DNA of 5,329 nucleotides from Hyphomicrobiaceae bacterium (GTDB lineage Bacteria; Pseudomonadota; Alphaproteobacteria; Rhizobiales; Hyphomicrobiaceae), in NCBI GenBank assembly GCA_013214245.1, contig JABSQE010000056.1, forward strand, positions 1 to 5,329. The letters are read 5' to 3'. Below the pieces are notes generated by a model. That model did not search any database, had not been told where the DNA came from, and was given only the letters and a program-made list of their open reading frames with translations. This document shows positions 1 through 5,329 of this stretch, one piece after another. The stretch's first letter is position 1. Every line of letters starts with the position of its first letter. Made by a program: the position numbers and the translations under genes.

Positions 1-736
1 CAAGAATTAGTGCTGGGCGCTGTGTTTTCTCAATGATGTGAGCCATAGTATAGGTTTTTCCAGAGCCGGTGACTCCAAGAAGCACTTGGTCGTGTTGGTT
101 GGCCTTAACTCCCGCTGATAATTCAGCAATGGCAGCAGGTTGATCACCTTTAGGATCGAACTCTGAGATAATATTAAATTTGATGCCGCCTTCGCTTTTT
201 ACCGGGCGTTCTGGGCGATGTGGGCTAAATGTTGGCAGTGTACCAGATACTAGAGGATGCTTAGCTATTGATGGCTGTGATGATAGCATTATTTTATTTT
301 CGGTAGTGCGGTTTTCCGGCTTTGTTAGGAGCACATTCAGCCAAGCCGATGATGAAAAGTCTTCAGATTTTGGTGAGTAATTTCGTAGCGCGGGCAATGT
401 GGCATTGTTTACATGTTCAGCAGTCAATTTGGAACTAGAAGAAATCTCACTCTCCACCCTCAAGCTACGGCTTATATCAGGAGCTTGTTTGTTCTGTGGT
501 TTAAAACTAATGCTGTGCTCTCGTCCAGCCAAACTTTTTGTTGACACACCAGTTTTTTTATATTCAGCACTTATGTTTGGTGTGCCAGCTGGCGTTTCTT
601 CTGGCGGCACGTCAGGCTTACCTGATTTGTCGTAAGATACTAATGCTTTAGAAGACTTTGTCTTGGATTGAATTTTTTGTGCAGCTTTTGGTCTAAGCTT
701 CTGTGTGGTTTTTAATTTTGTCTTTTTTTCTGTCAT
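1..736 (-). CDS. uvrB: UvrABC excinuclease subunit B, N-terminal part (cut by window edge)
   Basis: UvrB is the damage-verifying DNA helicase-like subunit of cytoplasmic nucleotide-excision repair; it is loaded by UvrA and then recruits UvrC. The 245 visible codons run without a stop from ATG at 736 to the left edge. Residues 221-228 are the Walker A motif GVTGSGKT, flanked by the family signatures FDPKGDQPAAI (about 193-203), QVLLGVTGSGKTYTMA and TQRPALIL. The usual UvrB start (FxLxSxFxPxGDQP) corresponds to about residue 187, so about 185 residues form an N-terminal extension rich in Lys, Ser and Pro that ends in PHRPERPVKSEGGIKF. Long extensions of this kind are known in alphaproteobacterial UvrB. 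ATG 736 is the first start after an in-frame TAG; no Shine-Dalgarno is visible (CAGCAAAGT precedes ATG). It lies 94 bp downstream of dxs on the same strand, with a possible LexA-type site between. Identity is very secure; the exact start is less so. Confidence 0.96.
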   Translation of the reverse strand, partial: MTEKKTKLKTTQKLRPKAAQKIQSKTKSSKALVSYDKSGKPDVPPEETPAGTPNISAEYKKTGVSTKSLAGREHSISFKPQNKQAPDISRSLRVESEISSSSKLTAEHVNNATLPALRNYSPKSEDFSSSAWLNVLLTKPENRTTENKIMLSSQPSIAKHPLVSGTLPTFSPHRPERPVKSEGGIKFNIISEFDPKGDQPAAIAELSAGVKANQHDQVLLGVTGSGKTYTMAHIIEKTQRPALIL

Positions 737-753
737 ACTTTGCTGGTGGTAAA

Positions 754-770
754 ATTTCAGAAACTGAAAT
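754..770. repeat. Small hairpin between dxs and uvrB
   Basis: Perfect 7-bp inverted repeat ATTTCAG / CTGAAAT around a 3-nt loop, 17 bp upstream of the uvrB ATG. Read on the minus strand the stem is followed by TTTA, so it could be a weak terminator for dxs or part of the uvrB leader. The stem is short and AT-rich, and the T-tract is poor. It could be chance. Confidence 0.3.
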
Positions 771-785
771 GTTCCCTAATAGTTT
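771..785 (-). promoter_or_regulatory. Possible LexA (SOS) box upstream of uvrB
   Basis: The plus strand reads GTTC-CCTAATA-GTTT, one mismatch from the alphaproteobacterial LexA operator GTTC-N7-GTTC (on the coding strand AAAC-N7-GAAC against GAAC-N7-GAAC). It ends 34 bp before the uvrB start codon, a sensible operator position, and excision-repair genes are classic SOS targets. The mismatch in one half-site and the short length of the motif leave room for chance, and nothing here shows that the organism still has lexA. Confidence 0.35.
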
Positions 786-830
786 AGAGATCAAAAAATC
801 AACTGATTTAGTCATAACCTTAGTTTCTGA

Positions 831-2744
831 TTACGTGTGGTAAGCATTACCTTGGTACTTATGATAACCCAACGCCATCAAGACATTCTCTACGATATGC
901 GTTGCATTCAATCTAGCTTCGTCATACATCTTTTCAGGTTTATCATGATCAATAAAGCAATCCGGTAAAGTCATAGTCCGAACTTTAGTACCATTTTCTA
1001 ACATACCGTAATTTGCTAAATAGCTAAGCACGTAAGATCCAAATCCACCAATGGAGCCTTCCTCAACGGTAATTAGAACTCTATGATGTTTGACTAATTG
1101 TTTAATTAGGTTGGTATCTAATGGTTTTGCAAAACGCGCATCGGCTACTGTTGCTGTAAGGCCCATGGCATCTAACTTATCTGCAGCAAAGAGGGCTTCT
1201 TTCAAGCGCGTTCCAAGAGATAAAATTGCGACTTCGCTACCTTCGCGTACAACTCGTCCACGACCAATTTCAAGTGCTAAACCTTCGTCTGGCATCTTGA
1301 CTTTAACGCCTTCGCCGCGTGGATAGCGAAAAGCGCATGGACGATCATTAATCATCACAGCAGTAGCGACCATATGGCGAAGTTCAGCTTCATCAGCAGC
1401 AGCCATGATAACAAAGTATGGCAAGCAACCAAGATATGCTATGTCAAAGGATCCTGCATGGGTTGGTCCGTCAGCGCCAACAAGTCCAGCACGATCTATA
1501 GCGAAACGAACGGGAAGCTTCTGTATGGCGATGTCGTGTACTATCTGATCATAAGCGCGCTGTAGAAACGTTGAATAAATTGTTGCAAAGGGCTTATATC
1601 CTTCGGTTGCAAGGCCAGCGGCAAAGGTAACGCCATGTTGCTCCGCTATCCCAACGTCAAATGTACGTTCGGGAAATGCTTTGCCGAAAAGATCTAAACC
1701 AGTACCAGATGGCATAGCTGCAGTAACCGCAACAATTTTATCGTCTTTGCGAGCCTCTAAGATTAGACTTTCAGCAAAAACTTTTGTGTAATTAGGTGCG
1801 TTGATCGCCGGCTTGAACTGGTCTCCTGTTATTACATTAAACTTGCTAACACCGTGGTATTTATCCTTAGAGTTTTCAGCAGGTGCATAACCCTTTCCTT
1901 TCTGGGTAACAACGTGCATGATAATTGGACCTTGATTGGCATCCCGGACATTACGAAGTATAGGTACTAAATGTTCGAGATTATGACCATCAATTGGACC
2001 TACATAGTAGAAACCTAATTCTTCAAACCATGCACCACCTTGCCAAAGATGACGCGTATACTCCTCCATGCGTGCGGCTCGGCGTTCCCAGCTTTTTGGT
2101 AGCCGTTTAGCGAGCTGCTTCACGATATCACGTACATAAAGATATGTACCACTTGAGGTTGTGCGCGCTAGATAATGAGACAACGCTCCGGTTGGTGGTG
2201 CGATAGACATATCATTGTCGTTGAGAATAACAATAAGTCGTTCGTTACGTGCACCCGCATTATTGATCGCTTCATAGGCCATGCCTGCGCTCATGGCACC
2301 ATCACCAATTACGGCAATGACGTGATTACTTCGTTTGTCAAGATCGCGGGCTACAGCCATCCCTAAACCCGCAGAAATTGATGTTGATGAGTGTGCTGCA
2401 CCGAAAGGATCATAGGAACTTTCTGTACGTTTCGTGAAGCCAGAAAGGCCTCCATGCTGACGTAAAGTGTGGATGCGATTACGACGCCCTGTTAGTATTT
2501 TATGCGGATAGGCTTGATGCCCAACGTCCCAAATCAACCTGTCGTCCGGTGTGTTGAATGTCCAGTGAAGCGCAACAGTCAATTCAATTACGCCAAGTCC
2601 TGCTCCGAGATGACCGCCTGTTGTTGATACAGTCCTAATGGTTTCATTTCGCAGTTCATCGGATACCTGCCGCAATTCACGCTCTGCCAATTTGCGCAAA
2701 TCATGGGGGTTTGCAATCGTATCGAGGAGCGGTGTATCTGTCAT
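831..2744 (-). CDS. dxs: 1-deoxy-D-xylulose-5-phosphate synthase
   Basis: DXS condenses pyruvate with glyceraldehyde 3-phosphate, using thiamine diphosphate, to give 1-deoxy-D-xylulose 5-phosphate. This is the first step of the MEP isoprenoid pathway and also feeds thiamine and pyridoxal synthesis; the enzyme is a cytosolic homodimer. The 637 residues match the usual length of about 620-640. Visible motifs in order: GGHLGAGLG with His45, HQAYPHKILTGR (76-87), GAAHSSTSIS (115-124), the TPP/Mg2+ motif starting GDGAMSAG (Asp148) and ending LNDNDMSI (Asn177), DVGIAEQHG with Glu368, FLQRAYDQ with Arg396, DRAGLVGADGPTHAG with Asp425 and His429, and FRYPRGEG with Arg476. These correspond to E. coli His49, Asp152, Asn181, Glu370, Arg398, Asp427, His431 and Arg478, so the enzyme looks intact. 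The start is the first ATG after an in-frame TGA and gives the expected N-terminus; no Shine-Dalgarno precedes it. The common alphaproteobacterial neighbours xseB, ispA and tlyA are not seen beside it. Confidence 0.98.
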   Translation of the reverse strand: MTDTPLLDTIANPHDLRKLAERELRQVSDELRNETIRTVSTTGGHLGAGLGVIELTVALHWTFNTPDDRLIWDVGHQAYPHKILTGRRNRIHTLRQHGGLSGFTKRTESSYDPFGAAHSSTSISAGLGMAVARDLDKRSNHVIAVIGDGAMSAGMAYEAINNAGARNERLIVILNDNDMSIAPPTGALSHYLARTTSSGTYLYVRDIVKQLAKRLPKSWERRAARMEEYTRHLWQGGAWFEELGFYYVGPIDGHNLEHLVPILRNVRDANQGPIIMHVVTQKGKGYAPAENSKDKYHGVSKFNVITGDQFKPAINAPNYTKVFAESLILEARKDDKIVAVTAAMPSGTGLDLFGKAFPERTFDVGIAEQHGVTFAAGLATEGYKPFATIYSTFLQRAYDQIVHDIAIQKLPVRFAIDRAGLVGADGPTHAGSFDIAYLGCLPYFVIMAAADEAELRHMVATAVMINDRPCAFRYPRGEGVKVKMPDEGLALEIGRGRVVREGSEVAILSLGTRLKEALFAADKLDAMGLTATVADARFAKPLDTNLIKQLVKHHRVLITVEEGSIGGFGSYVLSYLANYGMLENGTKVRTMTLPDCFIDHDKPEKMYDEARLNATHIVENVLMALGYHKYQGNAYHT

Positions 2745-2748
2745 AATT

Positions 2749-2754
2749 ATTATA
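2749..2754 (-). promoter_or_regulatory. Candidate -10 box of dxs promoter
   Basis: A perfect TATAAT on the minus strand (context TAGTATAATAATT) ends 4 bp before the dxs ATG. If it is used, transcription would begin at or within a base or two of the start codon, giving a leaderless mRNA, which fits the missing Shine-Dalgarno. No good -35 box sits 16-18 bp upstream; TTTTGA at 2774-2769 is too close. In such AT-rich DNA a chance TATAAT is quite likely. Confidence 0.3.
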
Positions 2755-3745
2755 CTAGCCGATTTTTTTCAAAATTTGTTAGGCTATTTTTGATTAACTT
2801 TAGAAGTTAAAAGGGTGAGACTATTCTTCAGAGATATTTCTATCGTGTAACTGACACTATTGGTCGTCCATAATAGCCTGAAAAAGAATTAGAACTGAGT
2901 GCTATTACAAATAAATGTTTATCTCGTAAAAAGCTATTATACTATTTTAGGTGAATTAATGAAAGCATATTGTTTTATCCAAGATGTTTCTTTGTTTTTA
3001 CTCTTCTCAAGGTCAATTCTTATTTTTATTTTTTGTATCAAATTAACTTTCATTAGTGGGGTCAATCGAATAAATTGCTTTAGAGAGCATGCTATAGAAT
3101 TGCACCAAATTTTATTTATTATCAATTTGGATCTCGATACACCCTGATTAGGCATCAATGATGGGCTCTGAGAATCTATAAAGATGTGTCTATACTTTCT
3201 TTGTGAGCAATTCAGTGATCTAAAGCCTATCCTACATGCTGAACTGACTAAAAGAGTTATGAGTTTGGCTCAAGGTTAAGATTTTCTAAATTATAAATCA
3301 TCGACTGTTATTTAGTATATCAAGGTACCATACTTGTGATGATTAGACGATCAAGGTGTAGCTAGTCAGTAGGTTCAAATTAGTCTCCAAAAAAGCAGAT
3401 TAACATTTGCCTAGTTTTTTTGTGATAAAAAAGTACTAACTAACTTACGTCTAACGTTTCACAGAGTAAATAAAACTTTATTACTTTTAGTGTCAAGACT
3501 ACCGTAAGATGTGAAAACCTAGTTAAGGTACCCGAAGGTTTACTGCGCTTATAACTATGGCATGAATAGTCTTCGTTACTTTGTAGGAAGTGAACGCGAC
3601 AACGAAGTTATATAACTATGATAGAATTAATACTACTGAATAAGAATATATATAAGAATTGAATTTAAATTAGAGTCTTATCTAATAGATGGCTACCTAA
3701 ATGTTCAATCGTAAACAACTATGGCTTGATACATAAGAAGAAAGT

Positions 3746-3892
3746 TTATGGCAAAAAATATTTCGCGGAGTTAACTCTTTCGCTAAACAATGGGTTTTCC
3801 TCTATTCGTAAATTAATTGCTGTGTATGCGACGTGACCTTCCATTCCAACGAAGCCAAAGATAGATTGTAAATTAGCTATGGATACAGTATA
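3746..3892 (-). pseudogene. Possible C-terminal remnant of an azoreductase-like flavoprotein
   Basis: A stop-to-stop minus-strand frame of 48 codons contains LQSIFGFVGMEG (residues 8-19), followed by about 29 residues including AINLRIEENP and ERVNSAK, and then a stop. In FMN-dependent NADH-azoreductases (AzoR, flavodoxin-like fold) the C-terminal part reads roughly YLxxxxGFxGxxDV...AEGL, followed by a similar tail. The GFxG motif and the distance to the C-terminus agree, but the family's AEG motif is not clear. No start codon or upstream flavin-binding segment is seen. In another frame just upstream (minus strand, about 4020-3930), ARDTTTYAASE...NLKSYI might be a further piece, but the spacing does not fit well. 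This is a weak resemblance judged by eye and may be chance. Confidence 0.2.
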
Positions 3893-4618
3893 TCATTCCT
3901 TGCATCATTAACTGCCTTCTGCTTTAAAGTCATAGTACTTGTTATGTACGACTTAAGATTGACGGCATTGGAATCAGTTTCTGAAGCTGCATATGTAGTT
4001 GTATCGCGTGCTCTTACTATCGATCATAATTTACTATCACTCCAGCCTTTGTTAAGAGTTTTTAGCCAAGTCCTATGCATTAACTGCAGTATCACAATTG
4101 CTACTTGTTAAAAATGCTCAACAGCAAAGTAATAATATCAAAATATCAAATTTAGATATTGTATTTTGTTTGGAGTTAAGCGTCTCTTTCGTAAGTTAAA
4201 CTCATAAATTTTTTGGGAATAGCTGCAAAAAATTAAATCATACTCTCTGGGTTTTTTTGAAGAATAGTATAGAATTTCATTAATACTGAAATATGCATGA
4301 TATTTAGCATCGCAAAATTGTATTTTTAAAACCTCACATATCATCTTTTGTGTATTTCATCAAATGCGTATACTAATCCGGTAAATTCAACACGCATTCA
4401 CATCTGCAGATTATTAGCCTTATCTTCGACGGTGTTATCGGTGAAGTAAAAAAACTCACCAAATCAAATGGTTGTTAAGTGATATTTTCTCTCGTGTTAA
4501 TATGGCACGACCTACCTTTGGTTTATTGCGTTACTTTATAAAATTATGATTATTATCATTAAAGAAGTTTCTGATTAAGTACGTCTTATTAAATTTTAGA
4601 TACATTGCATTATCTCAA

Positions 4619-4642
4619 TTAAGTAACTTTACAATTACTTAG
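4619..4642. repeat. Imperfect hairpin, 7-8 bp stem
   Basis: TAAGTAA (4620-4626) pairs with TTACTTA (4635-4641) across an 8-nt loop, with one more T-G wobble pair outside. It lies 23 bp from the stronger hairpin at 4666-4691. It has no proper T-tract on either strand, so it is not a clear terminator. Simple AT-rich sequence makes chance a fair explanation. Confidence 0.35.
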
Positions 4643-4665
4643 TGTTTTACGACATATTCATCGAG

Positions 4666-4691
4666 TTAGAGATTTAACTACAAATCTCTAA
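4666..4691. repeat. Perfect 10-bp hairpin in non-coding DNA
   Basis: TTAGAGATTT pairs perfectly with AAATCTCTAA around a 6-nt loop (4676-4681). This is the best hairpin I found in the interval. Neither strand has a T-tract directly after the stem, so it does not look like a Rho-independent terminator. It could be a structured RNA element, a protein-binding palindrome or a chance event in AT-rich DNA. A looser inverted repeat, TTTAACC (4701-4707) and GGTTAAA (4735-4741), follows it. Confidence 0.5.
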
Positions 4692-4844
4692 AAGGCATAT
4701 TTTAACCACTACTATAAGTTCCCATAAATTTTGCGGTTAAACTGAAACGTTAAAGCGTCATAGAAGATCTTTAAAGGAAGTCAGGACTGAAAACTGCGAT
4801 TTCTTAGACACAATGCTCAATACACTTTCAAGCTAGTGTACTTT

Positions 4845-4903
4845 GTAGAAACTTCTAGTTTCTGCTTTGCAAGCCAACACTTGAAGTAAGAAAAAAAGCA
4901 GAA
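4845..4903. repeat. Two overlapping, mutually exclusive inverted repeats
   Basis: GTAGAAACT (4845-4853) pairs with AGTTTCTGC (4857-4865) across a 3-nt loop, with one G-T wobble. The same TTCTGC bases also belong to TTCTGCTTT (4860-4868), which pairs perfectly over 9 bp with AAAGCAGAA (4895-4903) across a 26-nt loop. The two stems cannot form together. Such geometry occurs in attenuators, but no gene follows closely on either strand, so no function is assigned. Confidence 0.35.
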
Positions 4904-4987
4904 CTTATATAATTAGTCTATTTCATGTTACTCAGCTGCATTGTGTAAACTACCTATAATCGCAGCATCTGGTATCCCCTACTTCAT

Positions 4988-5010
4988 CTAAACCTGTCCC
5001 ACTGGTTTAG
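4988..5010. repeat. Inverted repeat just downstream of rnfE
   Basis: CTAAACC (4988-4994) and GGTTTAG (5004-5010) form a perfect 7-bp stem with a 9-nt loop, starting 24 bp past the rnfE stop codon on the coding strand. The position suits a transcript-end or mRNA-stabilising hairpin for the rnf transcript. The sequence after the stem on the minus strand (ATGAAGTAGGGG) lacks a T-tract, so it is not a standard intrinsic terminator. Confidence 0.4.
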
Positions 5011-5034
5011 TGAAGGCTATCCCTACATTCATTA

Positions 5035-5329
5035 TTAATCTTCCTTTGCACGATCAGCTTTATGAGTGTTGAGCGTAAATGCATATTCTGTATGTTGATG
5101 GCTATCATCAACTGGTTGAGGCTTGACTGCCTTATCATCTATAAGAGCTTTTAATGCAAGCAGTAATCCAAGTACAATGAAACCGCCGGGTGGAAGTAAA
5201 AGTATCAAAAAACCACCGTAGTCCGGTACAACCGTTAATTCTAAGAATGATAAACTTTCACCCAAAAGTAATGGTGCATTAGCAAAAAGTGTACCTGCTC
5301 CAAGTATTTCGCGCACTGCCCCGAGCAAA
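5035..5329 (-). CDS. rnfE: Rnf/Rsx electron transport complex subunit E, C-terminal part (cut by window edge)
   Basis: RnfE is an integral inner-membrane subunit of the Rnf complex, which couples electron transfer between ferredoxin and NAD+ to an ion gradient (the Rsx version in E. coli keeps SoxR reduced). Ninety-seven residues and the TAA stop are visible; the frame continues past the right edge. Residues 2-15 read LGAVREILGAGTLF, matching the conserved LGAxREIxGxGTLF of RnfE, and residues 38-63 (YGGFLILLLPPGGFIVLGLLLALKAL, split as YGGFLILLLPPGGFI and VLGLLLALKAL) match the LPPGAFI-containing last transmembrane helix. The tail after LIDD (from about 66) is hydrophilic and His/Asp/Lys-rich, ending AKED, as expected for a short non-membrane C-terminus. 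NqrD and RnfA are related, but the LPPG motif and tail favour RnfE. The cysteines that bind the membrane iron-sulfur cluster would lie outside the window. The first visible codon, TTG, is internal and not a start. The usual downstream neighbour in gammaproteobacteria, nth, is not recognisable here. Confidence 0.9.
   Translation of the reverse strand, partial: LLGAVREILGAGTLFANAPLLLGESLSFLELTVVPDYGGFLILLLPPGGFIVLGLLLALKALIDDKAVKPQPVDDSHQHTEYAFTLNTHKADRAKED

Larger units (their letters stand above)
2745..5034. other. Gene-free, apparently decayed interval of about 2.3 kb
   Basis: No open frame here has convincing protein-like content, a ribosome-binding site and a reasonable length. The longest are 2899-3147 (+), its antisense partner 2937-3158 (-), 3872-4111 (+, open between stops) and 4138-4344 (-), all near the length expected by chance in DNA this rich in A and T. 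The stretch is visibly more AT-rich than the flanking genes. Two pieces look slightly protein-like: the minus-strand fragment at 3746-3892 and the plus-strand frame at 3872-4111. Inverted repeats cluster from 4619 to 5010. No tRNA, rRNA, transposase or CRISPR repeat was recognised. The best reading is a graveyard of one or more lost genes, as in shrinking symbiont genomes; an unrecognised non-coding RNA cannot be excluded. Confidence 0.7.

Noticed and set aside
180..635. Plus-strand frames at 180-380 and 399-635
   Set aside because: They lie antisense to the clear uvrB coding frame and show no family signature.
693..815. Minus-strand 40-codon frame (starts MTKSVDFLIS) overlapping the uvrB start out of frame
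   Set aside because: No ribosome-binding site, no recognised family, and it overlaps the secure uvrB frame by about 44 bp; probably a chance frame across the dxs-uvrB gap.
1090..2366. Plus-strand frames at 1090-1326, 1374-1565 and 2175-2366
   Set aside because: Antisense shadows of dxs, whose protein is unmistakable across the whole span.
2748..2944. Direct repeat of the 10-mer TATTATACTA (2748-2757 and 2935-2944), each giving TATAAT on the minus strand
   Set aside because: A repeated AT-rich 10-mer is expected by chance in a window of this size; the second copy has no -35 box and no gene just downstream.
2899..3158. Opposed frames of 82 codons (+) and 73 codons (-) over the same DNA
   Set aside because: Rich in Ile, Phe, Lys and Asn as expected from AT-rich random sequence, no ribosome-binding site, no known motif, and length near the chance expectation.
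3370..3388. GGTTCAAAT resembling a tRNA T-loop
   Set aside because: The flanking bases do not form a 5-bp T-stem and no anticodon or acceptor arm is found upstream.
4138..4344. Minus-strand frame of 68 codons
   Set aside because: Tyr/Lys/Ile/Phe-rich composition driven by base content, with no recognisable motif or ribosome-binding site.
822..4577. 12-mer AGTTTCTGATTA present at 822-833 and 4566-4577
   Set aside because: About one such match is expected by chance in 5.3 kb of AT-rich DNA, and the flanks differ, so it is not evidence of a mobile element or attachment site.

Overview
The window most likely comes from an alphaproteobacterium with an AT-rich, eroding genome. The evidence is the start of a UvrB with a long Lys/Ser/Pro-rich N-terminal extension ending in PHRPERPVKSEGGIKF, which resembles alphaproteobacterial UvrB as I recall the family, an alphaproteobacterial-type DXS, and a possible GTTC-N7-GTTY (LexA-type) site. 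Low base composition together with a gene-free stretch of about 2.3 kb suggests a host-restricted or symbiotic lineage undergoing reduction. A Rhodospirillales-type symbiont such as Candidatus Endolissoclinum would fit, but I cannot prove the taxon from this window.

Layout: all three recognisable genes lie on the minus strand, so transcription runs from right to left. At 5329-5035 is the C-terminal end of an RnfE (RsxE) membrane subunit, cut by the window edge. From 5034 to 2745 there is no convincing intact gene. This stretch holds short open frames at about chance level, several inverted repeats, and one 48-residue fragment that faintly resembles the C-terminus of an azoreductase-type flavoprotein. 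At 2744-831 is a complete dxs (1-deoxy-D-xylulose-5-phosphate synthase, 637 residues, with all the catalytic residues I could check). After 94 bp without a gene comes uvrB (excinuclease subunit B), present from its start codon at 736 to just past the Walker A motif, where the left edge cuts it.

Functionally, dxs is the entry step of the MEP isoprenoid pathway, rnfE belongs to a membrane ferredoxin:NAD+ oxidoreductase complex, and uvrB belongs to nucleotide-excision repair. Possible links are only general: the late MEP enzymes IspG and IspH use low-potential reductant, which Rnf could influence. Nothing here shows one operon joining the three genes. Neither dxs nor uvrB has a recognisable Shine-Dalgarno sequence.

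I found no mobile element, CRISPR array, tRNA or rRNA, and no clear novel system. The most useful leads are the decayed interval, the dxs start with a TATAAT box only 4 nt upstream, the possible SOS box before uvrB, and the inverted repeats between 4619 and 5010.
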